Numbered from the stretch's first letter, positions 1 to 10,400 are shown. The stretch is DNA of 64,000 nt from Raineyella fluvialis (GCF_009646095.1 NZ_CP045725.1:434001-498000), one strand, 5' to 3'. The notes: a model not told the origin generated them from the sequence alone. Numbers and translations: made by a program.

Positions 1-1235
1 GCGCCGAGCGCGAGATCTCCGAGTTCACCGCCCTGCACCTGGCCGAACAGGTCGGCATCGACGCCCACTACATGCCGATCTCCGAGGCGACCGGCAACGT
101 CTACGGCGTCGTGCCCGGCAGCGGCACCGGCGCGAACCTGCTGCTGTACTGCCCCATTGACACCCACATCGAGCCCGAGCGCGACGTCCCGGCCGTAGGG
201 CCGGGGCTGCGAGCCGACATGGTGCCGCAGGCCCGGGTCGAGGACGGCCTGGTCATCGGGCTGGGCGCCTCCAACCCCAAGGTCATGGTGGCCGGCCTGG
301 TCGAGGTCGTGCACGCCATCAAGGACGCCGGCATCGAGCTGCTCGGCGACCTGTCGATCGGCTTCGCCGGCGGCGGGATGCCGTGGCTGAACTCCCAGCG
401 CGACCACGTCGGCATGAGCACCGGCATCTACCAACTGCTCATGCGCGGCCTCTACCCGGACTACTGCCTGCTGCTCAAGCCACGCCCCGGGGTCTATCCC
501 GAGGAGCCGGGTATGGCGTGGATCCGGGTCAGCGTCCGGGGGACGTTCGGCTACGCCGGCATCACCCGCGGCACGCCGGGTTTCCGGTCCTCGATCGTCC
601 CGGCTGCCACGGTCATCGAGGAGATCGAGGCGTGGCTGCCGCAGTACACCGAGCGCAACACGGCCGGCACGATCCTTCCGGAGGCGTGGATCGCGGCCGT
701 ACGCTCCGGTGACCCCGACAAGCCCGCCTTCCCGTCGGCCACCACGGAGATCTTCCTGGACCTGCGGATCAACCCGCGTACGTCACCGGCCGAGGTGCGG
801 GCCCAGTTCGCGGAGTTCATCGAGGGCCTGCGCCATCGCCATCGCGACATCGAGGTCGACTGGGACATGTACGGCAGCCTGCCCGGCGGCATGACGGACT
901 ACGACAACTGGATCATCCAGTCCGCCCAGCGCGGCTGGGAACAGGTCTCGGGCGAGCCGTACACGGAGACCCCGTACCAGGCCGGGCAGACCGACGGCGC
1001 GATGATCCGCCGGCTCGGCATCCCGACCGCCCGGGTCGGCTACCCCTGGCCGCCGGCCTCGGCACCGGCGGAGCTGAACGAGGGTCTGGGCGGCATGGGC
1101 GTCGCGTCGGTCGAGGACGTGATGCAGGGTGTGCGCGCCATCGCGTACGCCGTGATCGACACGCTCACCCGCACCCGGGCCGAGCTCGGCCTGGCCGACA
1201 CGGTCCCGTCGCTGGACGGCGGCCTGGTGCCGTGA
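1..1235 (+). CDS. M20-fold peptidase-like protein lacking metal ligands (5' end cut by window)
   Basis: The reading frame is open from the window edge (first full codon at position 3) to TGA at 1233, so the N terminus is missing. Overall layout and several landmarks match M20 amidohydrolases (ArgE/DapE-type): LLLYCPIDTH stands where these enzymes have the GHxD metal motif, GLGASNPKV where they have G-(A/S)-x-D-x-K, and QTDGAMIRRLGIPT matches their C-terminal GGTDA region. The metal-binding residues are not conserved: His of GHxD is Pro, the bridging Asp is Asn, the catalytic Glu-Glu pair is replaced by GGGMP, and no His precedes the terminal LNE motif. It is either a non-metal enzyme or a binding protein on this fold. 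It is first of four co-directional genes with an extradiol dioxygenase and an amidase, which suggests a role in degrading an amide or N-containing aromatic. That role is inference. Confidence 0.75.
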   Translation, partial: AEREISEFTALHLAEQVGIDAHYMPISEATGNVYGVVPGSGTGANLLLYCPIDTHIEPERDVPAVGPGLRADMVPQARVEDGLVIGLGASNPKVMVAGLVEVVHAIKDAGIELLGDLSIGFAGGGMPWLNSQRDHVGMSTGIYQLLMRGLYPDYCLLLKPRPGVYPEEPGMAWIRVSVRGTFGYAGITRGTPGFRSSIVPAATVIEEIEAWLPQYTERNTAGTILPEAWIAAVRSGDPDKPAFPSATTEIFLDLRINPRTSPAEVRAQFAEFIEGLRHRHRDIEVDWDMYGSLPGGMTDYDNWIIQSAQRGWEQVSGEPYTETPYQAGQTDGAMIRRLGIPTARVGYPWPPASAPAELNEGLGGMGVASVEDVMQGVRAIAYAVIDTLTRTRAELGLADTVPSLDGGLVP

Positions 1236-1267
1236 GCAGCCACCCCACGACCCCTGAAGGGACCACC

Positions 1268-2305
1268 ATGCCTGACCACGCCCTTCCGGTCGCTGACCGA
1301 TCCGAGTTGCTGCTCGACTCCCTCGGTTACGTCGGGGTCTCCTCTGACCGGCTGGACGACTGGACCACCTTCGGCCGCGACGTCGCCGGCATGCAGCCGG
1401 TCGAGTCCGGCCGCCGCAGCCTGGCGCTGCGGATGGACGATCGCTCGCAGCGCTTCCTGGTCTCCGACGACGGCGGGCGCGGCTTCTACGGCTTCGAGGT
1501 CTCCGACGCCGAGGCGCTGGAGCAGGTCGCCCGCCGGCTCGATGAGCAGCAGGTGCCGCACCTCGAGCTGGACGCACCGACCCGCGACCACCGACGGATC
1601 ACCCGCGGGATCTGGTTCCGCGACCCCGAGGGCAACCGGATCGAGGTCTTCCACGGCCCCGAGGTGGCCGACCGGCCCTTCTCCCCCGGCCGGACGATGG
1701 GCGGCTTTCGCACCGGCGTCCTCGGCCTGGGCCACGTGGTGCTGCTCGCCGCCGACGCGCAGCCGATGATCCGCTTCTACCAGGAGGTGCTGGGCTTCCG
1801 GCTTTCCGACTACCAGCTGCGGCCGTTCGAGGCGTACTTCTTCCACCTCAACCCGCGCCACCACACTCTCGCCATCGTGGCGGCGAAGGCACCCGGCGTG
1901 CACCACGTCATGGTCGAGGTCGCCCACCTCGACGACGTCGGCGCCGGGCTCGACCTGGCCGAGGGCACGGAGGAAGGCATCGGCGTCACGATCGGCCGGC
2001 ACTCCAACGACCACATGCTGTCCTTCTACGCCCGTACTCCTTCCCCCTTCATGCTCGAGTACGGCTGGGGCGGCCGGTGGATCGACGTCGACACCTGGTC
2101 ACCGTACGAGCTGACCGAAGGCCCCAGCCTGTGGGGCCACGAACGGTCCTGGCTCCCGCCCGACCTGCGCGCCACGGCGCGCGAGATGCGCATCCGCGCC
2201 GCCGCCGACGGGCTCTCCTACCCGGTGCACGTACGACCGGGCGGCTACGACGTCATCCACCAGGACACCTGGATCCCCGCCACGCGGCGCACCCGCGTCG
2301 GCTGA
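1268..2305 (+). CDS. Type I extradiol ring-cleavage dioxygenase (VOC family)
   Basis: Predicted 345-residue two-domain VOC protein of the 2,3-dihydroxybiphenyl/catechol 2,3-dioxygenase type, which opens catecholic rings next to the diol using Fe(II) or Mn(II). Residues 1-140 form the non-catalytic VOC domain and 150-275 the catalytic one. Ligand candidates are His156 (GLGHVVLL), His213 (GVHHVMVEV) and Glu264 (FMLEYGWGG). The catalytic residues His199, His245 and Tyr254 also fit the BphC pattern, so the site looks intact. The roughly 50-residue tail after the ligand Glu is longer than in BphC. ATG at 1268 is preferred because GAAGG lies just upstream; an in-frame GTG at 1232 overlaps the previous stop and has no comparable site. 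The substrate is unknown. Confidence 0.9.
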   Translation: MPDHALPVADRSELLLDSLGYVGVSSDRLDDWTTFGRDVAGMQPVESGRRSLALRMDDRSQRFLVSDDGGRGFYGFEVSDAEALEQVARRLDEQQVPHLELDAPTRDHRRITRGIWFRDPEGNRIEVFHGPEVADRPFSPGRTMGGFRTGVLGLGHVVLLAADAQPMIRFYQEVLGFRLSDYQLRPFEAYFFHLNPRHHTLAIVAAKAPGVHHVMVEVAHLDDVGAGLDLAEGTEEGIGVTIGRHSNDHMLSFYARTPSPFMLEYGWGGRWIDVDTWSPYELTEGPSLWGHERSWLPPDLRATAREMRIRAAADGLSYPVHVRPGGYDVIHQDTWIPATRRTRVG

Positions 2306-2321
2306 CCGAAAGGCACCACCC

Positions 2322-2786
2322 ATGACCCAGCACACGATCACCCAACACACGATCACCCGGCCCATCACGCCCGAGGAGTTCGCCATCACCTGGCGACTCG
2401 TCGACTGGCGCCAGGAGTATGACGACGGCCGCTTGCAGTACCCGATGGGCGAGAACCCGCAGGGCCTGATCGCCTACCGCGACGGGCGGATGTACGAGAT
2501 CGCCACCAGCGCCGACAGGCCGAACTTCGTCACCGGCGGCCAGTGGGACGCCGACGACGCCGAGAAGGCGATGGCCTACACCACCTCCATGTGCTACGCG
2601 GGAACGTACGAGCTACAAGGCGACGAGGTCGTCCACCACGTCGACATGAGCGTCTACCCCAACTTCGTCGGCAAGTCCCTGCGCCGCACGGTCAGCTGGG
2701 ACGGCGAAACGATGACCCTCTCCGGCCGGATGGAGGAGGGCACGTCCGAGGCCCGCACCGTGATCCTCGACTGGCGTCCCCTCTGA
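2322..2786 (+). CDS. Lipocalin-like domain protein
   Basis: A 154-residue protein with the signature of the lipocalin-like family: an opening WRLVDW, then a YPMGENPQGLIAYRDGRMYE segment and repeated beta strands. No signal peptide or membrane segment is seen, so it is probably cytoplasmic. Members often sit in secondary-metabolism or catabolic operons, where they are thought to bind or isomerise small hydrophobic molecules. It follows the extradiol dioxygenase by 16 nt, with an AAAGG ribosome site at 2309-2313, so it is co-transcribed and may act on the same pathway intermediates. Its first residues contain a duplicated 15-bp unit (QHTIT twice) that is not part of the domain. No catalytic role can be read from the sequence. 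Confidence 0.75.
   Translation: MTQHTITQHTITRPITPEEFAITWRLVDWRQEYDDGRLQYPMGENPQGLIAYRDGRMYEIATSADRPNFVTGGQWDADDAEKAMAYTTSMCYAGTYELQGDEVVHHVDMSVYPNFVGKSLRRTVSWDGETMTLSGRMEEGTSEARTVILDWRPL
2328..2357 (+). repeat. Tandem duplication, 15-bp unit, inside start of lipocalin-like gene
   Basis: Two consecutive 15-mers (CAGCACACGATCACC and a copy with one change) directly after the second codon. The unit is a multiple of three, so the frame is kept and QHTIT is repeated. Confidence 0.85.
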
Positions 2787-2829
2787 CCCCCTTGCGTCGC
2801 CGACCGCCACCCTGATCGAAGGAACTGCC

Positions 2830-4221
<1,392 letters not shown>

Positions 4222-4253
4222 GTCATTCGCCCTCGGCGGGCCCACCCGCAACG

Positions 4254-4292
4254 CGGGGGTGCGATCTGACAGTCAGTCAGCTCGCACCCCCG
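4254..4292 (+). terminator. Strong stem-loop after the amidase operon
   Basis: Perfect 11-bp arms CGGGGGTGCGA (4254-4264) and TCGCACCCCCG (4282-4292) enclose a 17-nt loop that itself contains CTGAC/GTCAG. It lies 33 nt after the amidase stop, in the gap between converging genes. There is no T-tract, as is common for actinobacterial terminators. Confidence 0.75.
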
Positions 4293-4423
4293 GGCGCAGC
4301 GATTGCTGGCATCACGGCCGACGGTCGCGTCCATGTACGGCGCCTGCCAGCCCCCGCAGGGGAAGGCGTTCGTGGTGTCCTCCTCCGGACCTCCTGGCGC
4401 CGGGCGACGCCGCGGATCCTCTC

Positions 4424-7171
4424 TCACCTCGTCCGCGGCCGTCCCGACCTCGACGGTGACACATGGAACGGCGCCGCCCGCCGGTGCACCCGCCGAGCAT
4501 GTGGTCGGACCACCGCGCCCTTGGGCGCTTGCGCCGGGGTCGGCATCGCCGCCACCCGGTAGAACCAGTACTTGCCGAGCTCGACGAGCACCAGGTATGT
4601 CACCACCAGCCCCACCAGCATCCCGAAGTAGGCAACGGGCAAGGGTGTGAAGCCCAGCAGGCGCGCCACCGGCGTGGCCGGCAGGACGGCGCCGACCAGG
4701 ACCACGGCCAGGCTCGTCACGGTGAGCGCGAGGCTGGGACGGCTGCGCAGGAACGGGACGCGGTGGGTACGGATCACGAAGATGATCAGTGCCTGCGTCG
4801 CCAGGGACTCGACGAACCAGCCGGTCTGGAACAACGATTCCCCGGCGTGGAACAGCCCCAGCATCAGGGCGAAGGTGGCGAAGTCGAAGAGCGAACTCAG
4901 TGGGCCGAAGACGAGCATGAATCGCCGGATGAAGCCGATGTCCCAGTGTGAGGGCCGGTGCAGCCTCTCCTCGTCGACGTGGTCGGTCGGGATGGCCAGC
5001 TGCCCGGCGTCGTAGAGCAGATTATTGAGCAGGATCTGGCCCGGCAGCATCGGCAGGAACCGCAGGAACGTCGAGCCACCCGCCGCCGAGAACATGTTGC
5101 CGAAGTTGCTGGACGTGCCCATCATCACGTACTTGATCGTGTTGGCGAAGATTCTGCGGCCCTCGGTGACACCGTCAGCGAGGACATCGAGGTCCTTCTC
5201 GAGCAGGATCACGTCCGCGGCGTCCTTCGCGACGTCGGTGGCTGTGTCGACCGAGATACCCACGTCGGCGGCGTGGAGTGCCGGCGCATCGTTGACGCCG
5301 TCACCGAGAAACCCCACACCACCAGTACGGGACCGGCCCACATGCACGATCCGCGCCTTGTCCTCGGGACTGACCCGCGCAAACACCGTGATGCCCGGCA
5401 TCCTGGCCGCCAACTCGTCGTCGCTGAGGCCGGCGAGTTCGGGGCCGGTGATGGCGGTGCCGTCGGTGAGGCCGATGTCCCGGCAGACCTTGAGGGCGAC
5501 CACGGGATTGTCGCCTGTGACGATCTTCACGTCGACGCCCAGTTCCCGGAGGCGGCCCAGCGATGCTCCGACGCCGGCCTTCGGCGGGTCGAGGAAGACG
5601 AGCAGCCCGGCCGGGGAGAGGCCGTGCTCGTCGTCGGCCCTCGGGGCGCGGGCGAGATCCCAGCGCTTGGACGCGACGGCCACCACCCGGTTGCCCTGGG
5701 CGAACTCCTCTTCCACGGCACGGCGAAGATCCTCGGGTACCTCCCGGCATCGGTCCAGGACCGCCTCAGGCGCCCCCTTTGTCACCAGCAGACCTGCCCC
5801 GCCCGGGTCTCGGACCACGGCGGACGTCATCCGGCGTCGGTGGTCGAACGGCACGAGGTCCCCCTTCATCCAGCCGGCGAGGTTGGTGACGTCGCCGGGC
5901 ACGCCGTCCCACAGGGCCTGGTCCAGCGGGTTGCCGCCGACCGGACGCCCCGCGGAAACGTCGCTCTCTGTCGCCAGGAGGGCCAGCCGGGTCAGTGCCG
6001 TCTCATCGACGCCAGAGCAGGCGCGCTGGCGGATGAACCGGATCCGGCCCTCGGTGAGGGTGCCCGTCTTGTCGGTGAGGAGAAGTGCCATGTCGCCGAG
6101 GTCTTCGATGCAGACCAGCCGCTTGACCAGCACCTTGACCCGGGCCAGGTGCCGGGAACCAGCGGCCAGGCTGGTCGACACGACGGCGGGCAACAGTTGC
6201 GGGGTGATCCCGACCGCGATCGCCAGGCTGAACATGAGGGCGTCCAGCAGTGGCTTGTGCCCGAGGACGTTGATGACGAAGACGAGCGCGGTAAGCACGC
6301 CACCCACCTCCACGAGGAACATCGAGAACCGCCGTAGGCCCTTCTGGAAGCCGGTCTCGACCTCGGCCGCGCTCAGGCCCGCGGCGATCCGGCCGAACAC
6401 GGCGCGCGAGCCGGTGGCGACAACGACCCCCCGCCCCTCCCCGGAGGAGACCACCGTGCCCATCAGCGCGCAGTCGGTCAACTCCGCCAGAGCCGTCCCT
6501 GCGGGCACCGGGGTCGTGGACTTGTCCGCGGGCAGGCCCTCACCGGTGAGGATGGACTCGATACAGGCGAGGTCAGAGGTCTCGACCAGCCGGAGATCGG
6601 CCGGAACGACATCACCCATCTTCACCGTCACCAGGTCACCCGGCACCAGGTCGGTCACGTCCACCTCGCTGAGCACCCCGTCACGGCGGACAACGGTGGT
6701 GTGGCGGATCTTCGCGTGCATGGCCGCGGCGGCACGCTCGGCGCGGTACTCGTTGACGAAGCCGAGGCCCACCGACAGCCCCACGATCACTCCGATGATG
6801 ACCGCATCGCTGTGCTCCCCGAGGAAGGAGGACGCCGCCGCGGTGACCAGCAGGAGCAACAGCAGCGGCGAGCGGACCTGGCGCCACAGCACCTGCCCGA
6901 CGTGCGCCCGATGCGTAGCCACGGCGTTTGGACCCCAGCGGGCCCGACGTTCGGTGATCTCGGCACTGGACAGTCCCTTGACCATCGACACGCCGAGGGA
7001 TGCCAGGACCTCCTCGGCGCCGGCTGCCGAGGCCTCGCCCAGCGCGTCGGACTGCCTGATGGCCACGGGGATGATCGGATCCGGCGCCTCGCGTCGGCGC
7101 CTCACGGCGCCGTTGCGACCGGCAACCGCCCGCGGGATTTTCGGCTCATGCGGGCCGGCGAGATACTTCAT
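4424..7171 (-). CDS. mgtA: Mg2+-importing P-type ATPase (P3B, MgtA/MgtB type)
   Basis: Predicted 915-residue membrane pump that uses ATP to bring Mg2+ into the cell. It has the P-type order: actuator loop with TGEGLPADK (about 209-217, where TGES is usual), transmembrane helix 4 with ITPQLLPAVV (322-331, the P3B-specific LLP type), phosphorylation motif DKTGTLTEG (Asp367), and hinge GDGVNDAPAL. A C-terminal bundle of hydrophobic helices completes the roughly ten-helix fold. ATG 7171 overlaps the stop of the upstream SDR gene as ATGA, so the two are translationally coupled. The reading frame continues further upstream but that extension reads against the SDR coding frame and has no family similarity. 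No mgtC or magnesium-sensing leader is seen nearby. Confidence 0.93.
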   Translation of the reverse strand: MKYLAGPHEPKIPRAVAGRNGAVRRRREAPDPIIPVAIRQSDALGEASAAGAEEVLASLGVSMVKGLSSAEITERRARWGPNAVATHRAHVGQVLWRQVRSPLLLLLLVTAAASSFLGEHSDAVIIGVIVGLSVGLGFVNEYRAERAAAAMHAKIRHTTVVRRDGVLSEVDVTDLVPGDLVTVKMGDVVPADLRLVETSDLACIESILTGEGLPADKSTTPVPAGTALAELTDCALMGTVVSSGEGRGVVVATGSRAVFGRIAAGLSAAEVETGFQKGLRRFSMFLVEVGGVLTALVFVINVLGHKPLLDALMFSLAIAVGITPQLLPAVVSTSLAAGSRHLARVKVLVKRLVCIEDLGDMALLLTDKTGTLTEGRIRFIRQRACSGVDETALTRLALLATESDVSAGRPVGGNPLDQALWDGVPGDVTNLAGWMKGDLVPFDHRRRMTSAVVRDPGGAGLLVTKGAPEAVLDRCREVPEDLRRAVEEEFAQGNRVVAVASKRWDLARAPRADDEHGLSPAGLLVFLDPPKAGVGASLGRLRELGVDVKIVTGDNPVVALKVCRDIGLTDGTAITGPELAGLSDDELAARMPGITVFARVSPEDKARIVHVGRSRTGGVGFLGDGVNDAPALHAADVGISVDTATDVAKDAADVILLEKDLDVLADGVTEGRRIFANTIKYVMMGTSSNFGNMFSAAGGSTFLRFLPMLPGQILLNNLLYDAGQLAIPTDHVDEERLHRPSHWDIGFIRRFMLVFGPLSSLFDFATFALMLGLFHAGESLFQTGWFVESLATQALIIFVIRTHRVPFLRSRPSLALTVTSLAVVLVGAVLPATPVARLLGFTPLPVAYFGMLVGLVVTYLVLVELGKYWFYRVAAMPTPAQAPKGAVVRPHARRVHRRAAPFHVSPSRSGRPRTR

Positions 7172-8010
7172 CGGTCCACGTCCAGCACCGTGATGTCCAT
7201 CGGCATCCGGTTGCGGCGGCGTACGCGTCCGGCGAGCAGGTTGCGTACGCCACGCGTCACGATCGTCCGCCGCGTCAGGTCGCGGAAGTCGGCCTTGCCG
7301 GAGGTGACCAGCCCGAGCAGGGGACGGGCGGCCACCTCCGGTGTCTGTCCCCACAGGCCGACGACGACCTGGAGCCCGGTCAGCCGCGACTCGTAGCCCC
7401 GCTGCGCGGTGACCTTGCCGAGCAGGTCGGTCACCACCAGGCCAGGGTTCATGCCGTGCACCCGGACCCCGGTCCCCTTCGTCTCGGCCTGCAGGGTCTC
7501 GGTGAACTGGCGCACCCAGCGCTTGCTCGAGGCGTACGCGTTCTGCAGCGCCACCGGGCCGCGATCCCCCTGCCCGTACACGTTGACGAGGTCTCCGTGG
7601 CCCTGGTCGAGGAACACCGGCAGCGCGATCCTCGCCCCGTGGAAGGTGCCGAGGATGTTCGTCCGTACGACCCGGGTGAAGTCGTCGACCGGCGTGGACG
7701 CCGTAGGACCGTACACCCCTGACGTGCCGGCGTTGTTGACCCAGATGTCGAGCGTTCCGTGCGCGAGGGCCTCATCGCGTAACGCCTCGACGTCGCCCCA
7801 CTCCCCGATGTCACATCGGCGTCCGTACGCCCCGATCCCCTCGGCCCTCAGCCGGTCCACCGCCGCCACGACATCGGCCTCCGACCGCGAGGCCACCACC
7901 AGCGTGGCGCCGTGCCGGCCCAGCAGCCTGGCCATGGCCAGGCCTAGCCCGCGCGTCGACCCGGTGATGACAGCAACACGGCCGGACAGGAGGTCCTTCT
8001 GCGGTTCCAT
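7168..8010 (-). CDS. SDR family NAD(P)-dependent oxidoreductase
   Basis: A 280-residue classical short-chain dehydrogenase. The cofactor motif TGSTRGLG is at 16-23, the structural NNAG at 92-95, and the active-site Tyr159-x-x-x-Lys163 lies in NAYASSK. The serine normally found about 13 residues before the Tyr is not present; the strand reads LVNVYGQGD there, so turnover may be altered. It has a C-terminal tail of about 40 basic residues beyond the fold. It precedes the Mg2+ ATPase gene with a 4-nt ATGA overlap, an odd partnership for which no metabolic reason is visible. Its start codon and ribosome site lie within one copy of the CATAG-N7-CTATG palindrome, which could therefore control its translation or transcription. 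Confidence 0.88.
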   Translation of the reverse strand: MEPQKDLLSGRVAVITGSTRGLGLAMARLLGRHGATLVVASRSEADVVAAVDRLRAEGIGAYGRRCDIGEWGDVEALRDEALAHGTLDIWVNNAGTSGVYGPTASTPVDDFTRVVRTNILGTFHGARIALPVFLDQGHGDLVNVYGQGDRGPVALQNAYASSKRWVRQFTETLQAETKGTGVRVHGMNPGLVVTDLLGKVTAQRGYESRLTGLQVVVGLWGQTPEVAARPLLGLVTSGKADFRDLTRRTIVTRGVRNLLAGRVRRRNRMPMDITVLDVDR

Positions 8011-8024
8011 AGAACTCTCCTATG
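8008..8024. repeat. CATAG-N7-CTATG palindrome, copy 1
   Basis: CATAG-aactctc-CTATG, a perfect 5-bp inverted repeat with a 7-nt spacer. It covers the SDR start codon (read on the minus strand, the spacer holds AGGAGAG). It is followed by GCCATCCGG, exactly as in copy 2. Confidence 0.75.
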
Positions 8025-8150
8025 CCATCCGGGTCGAGGTGACAAGGGCAACAGGCAACGGGTCCTGTACAGGGCGCCCGGTCGCGGGCGGATCGCCACA
8101 GGGATGGCGTGGACAGCGGACCTACCCTGGGAGAGAAGGGAGTACGTCCG

Positions 8151-8753
8151 GTGACCAGGATCGGCATCATCGTCGGATCGACGCGGCCCCACCGCCACGC
8201 CCATGACGTCGCTGGGTGGGCGCTGCAGTTGGCGTCGCTGCGCGGCGACGCCACGTACGAAATCGTCGATCTGCGCGACCATCCCCTGCCGCTCCTGGAC
8301 GAGCCGATGCCTCCCTCGATGGGGCACTATCAGCACGAGCACACGCGACGGTGGGCGGCGACGGTGGCTGGGTTCGACGGGTTCGTCATCGTCACCCCTG
8401 AGTACAACCACAGCGTCCCCGCCGTCCTGAAGAACGCGCTGGACTACCTGTACGCCGAATGGAACCACAAGGCGATCGGCTTCATCTCGTACGGCACCCA
8501 CGGCGGCGTACGCGCCGTCGAGCACCTCCGGGCGATCGCCGGCGAGCTGATGATGGCCGATGTGAGGGCGCAGGTGGTGCTGCCGTTCGCCACCGATTTC
8601 GAGAACCACCGCATCTTCACACCCCGGGAGCACGCGTCGCGGGTCCTCGGCGTCATGCTCGACCAGGTCGTTGCGTGGAGTGAGGCCCTGGCACCCCTGC
8701 GTCGCCGGGCAGAGGCCGAGCGGCGAGCACGCGCCGCCGCCCCGGACGCGTAG
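8151..8753 (+). CDS. NAD(P)H-dependent FMN reductase family protein (paralogue A)
   Basis: A 200-residue flavodoxin-fold reductase of the NADPH-dependent FMN reductase family. The phosphate loop GSTRP lies at residues 9-13, and the central segment TPEYNHSVPAVLKNALDYLY is typical of the group. Such proteins supply reduced flavin or reduce quinones and azo compounds. GTG 8151 is chosen because translation from it aligns exactly with the N terminus of paralogue C at 18255 and GAGAAGGG lies upstream. The two genes are close duplicates, diverging mainly at the C terminus, where this copy has an Arg/Ala-rich extension. A shared 10-mer GGCGTGGACA lies 36-45 nt upstream of both starts, so part of the promoter may have been duplicated too. 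Confidence 0.9.
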   Translation: MTRIGIIVGSTRPHRHAHDVAGWALQLASLRGDATYEIVDLRDHPLPLLDEPMPPSMGHYQHEHTRRWAATVAGFDGFVIVTPEYNHSVPAVLKNALDYLYAEWNHKAIGFISYGTHGGVRAVEHLRAIAGELMMADVRAQVVLPFATDFENHRIFTPREHASRVLGVMLDQVVAWSEALAPLRRRAEAERRARAAAPDA

Positions 8754-8798
8754 GGTTCGGAGCCAGCCTCCAGGCCTGGGGCGCCGAGCCCCGGCCGA

Positions 8799-8817
8799 GG
8801 CAAACATCACGTTTGCC
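8799..8817. promoter_or_regulatory. Inverted repeat GGCAAAC-N5-GTTTGCC upstream of the phosphoesterase gene
   Basis: Perfect 7-bp arms with spacer ATCAC, 81 nt upstream of the phosphoesterase start and 46 nt after the FMN-reductase stop. It could be an operator or a terminator hairpin. No T-tract follows. Confidence 0.5.
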
Positions 8818-8897
8818 GGGCGTTCACCGGTGAGGGGGTTCCGAGCGCCCGACGAGGAGAGTGACACTGGTCACACACTCACGTCGGGAGAAGCATC

Positions 8898-10336
8898 GTG
8901 TCCGGACTCGCCGCCATTGACCACGTCGTCGTCCTCATGCTCGAGAACCGCTCGTTCGACCACATGCTCGGCTTCCTCTACGCGGACGCGGGCAACATCT
9001 CGCCGACCGGCCAACCGTTCGAAGGCCTGACCGGCCAGGAATCGTGTCCCGACGCATCGGGCAACCCCGTGACCGTGGTACGGATGACGCCGTCGACCCC
9101 GAGCGTCTACTTCATGCCCGGCGCCGACCCCGGCGAGGGCTACGTGAACACGAACGAGCAACTGTTCGGGTCGAGCACCGCCCCGGCGGCCGGCACCCGC
9201 CCGGCCATGCAGGGCTTCGTGACCAACTACGCGACCGCGATCGCCGACAACCTGCAGCGTCACTGGTACGTGGTCCCGGGGACGAAACCCGAGTGGATCA
9301 TGAACTGCCACTCGCCGCAGACCCTGCCCGTGCTCTCGGCGCTCGCGCGGGGCTTCGCGGTCTGCGATCACTGGTTCTGCTCGGTCCCCACCCAGACGAT
9401 GCCCAACCGCGCGTTCGTGAGCGCCGGCACGAGCCAGGGTCATCTGGACAACCACACCAAGGTGTTCACCGTGCCGTCAATCTTCGGACGATTGGAGCAG
9501 GCCGGTCAGAGGTGGAGGATCTGCGGCTATGACGCCACGTCGTTGACCCAGCGGGACTTCCCCGACACCGCGGGGGCCACGCCGGACCACTTCGGGCAGT
9601 TCGCCGACTTCCAGCACGACTGTGCCGGCGGGACGCTCCCCGCGTACACCTTCCTCGAGCCGAACTGGTCCTCGAGCGGGAACAGCGAGCACCCCAACTA
9701 CGACATGGCGCGCGGCGAACAACTGCTGCTGGACACCTACCACGCCGTACGTACGTCACCGCAGTGGCCGACGACGGGGCTGGTGATCACGTTCGACGAA
9801 CACGGCGGCTGCTACGACCACGTGGCGCCGCCCTGGGGTGCCACACCGCCCGACGCCAGCATCGGGGAGTTCGGCTTCGACTTCACCCGCTTCGGCGTAC
9901 GTGTCCCGACGGTGCTGATCAGCCCCTTGATCCCCGCCGGGACGGTCTTCCGCTCACCCACGGACGTCCCCCTCGACCACACGAGCGTGCTCGCCACGCT
10001 CGAACGTCGGTGGGGGCTTCCGGCGCTGACTGCCCGCGACGCAGCCGCGCCGGATTTCGGCGCGGTGTTCTCCCTGGAGACGGCGCGGACCGACGATCCG
10101 TTGGCGGGCGTCACCGCCCCGCCCCGTCGACACTCCCCGCCCACCTGGCCGCCCAGGTGTCGCACATGCAGCACGCGCTCGCCGAGTTGGTGGCGCACGA
10201 TTCGGGCGTGGAACTCGCGCCGGCGTTCGCCAGTGCAGCCGAGGCGCAGCAGTACATCGAGCAGGCCGGGCAGGCCTCGATCAGCCGGGCAGAGGCAGTG
10301 GCCGCCGCATCGATCGCGGGGCCGCAACCCGAGTAG
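8898..10336 (+). CDS. Phosphoesterase (phospholipase C / acid phosphatase family), frameshifted near 3' end
   Basis: The protein opens with IDHVVVLMLENRSFDHMLGF, the diagnostic start of the bacterial non-specific phospholipase C / acid phosphatase AcpA family (alkaline phosphatase superfamily). It continues with CDHWFCSVPTQTMPNRAF, LVITFDEHGGCYDHV and the LDHTSVL metal segment. Unlike most relatives it begins directly with the catalytic domain and shows no Tat or Sec signal, so it may act in the cytoplasm. The frame breaks in CCCC runs at 10117-10125. Restoring one base gives a 3' end rich in helical sequence (LPAHLAAQVSHMQHALAELV) that stops at 10334-10336, just before a terminator hairpin. 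Without the correction the frame would run through that hairpin into the next gene. GTG 8898 has GGGAGAAG upstream. Confidence 0.85.
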
Positions 10337-10354
10337 GCCGGTCAGCGCGGTACC

Positions 10355-10400
10355 CGGTGGGATTCTCGAGCCTGGACCCCGCCCGGTTAGAATCCCACCG
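10355..10400 (+). terminator. Stem-loop terminator after the phosphoesterase gene
   Basis: Perfect 12-bp arms CGGTGGGATTCT (10355-10366) and AGAATCCCACCG (10389-10400) with a 22-nt loop, 18 nt after the restored stop. It supports ending the phosphoesterase at 10336. Confidence 0.75.

Noticed and set aside
1232-1267. GTG 1232 as start of the extradiol dioxygenase
   Set aside because: It overlaps the preceding stop and adds 12 residues without similarity; ATG 1268 has a good ribosome site.
4958-7193. Long plus-strand open frames opposite the Mg2+ ATPase gene
   Set aside because: They are antisense to a protein with every P-type ATPase motif in place and have low-complexity products.
7172-7354. 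N-terminal extension of the Mg2+ ATPase to 7354
   Set aside because: The extra residues are read from the SDR coding region in another frame; ATG 7171 forms an ATGA overlap with the SDR stop.
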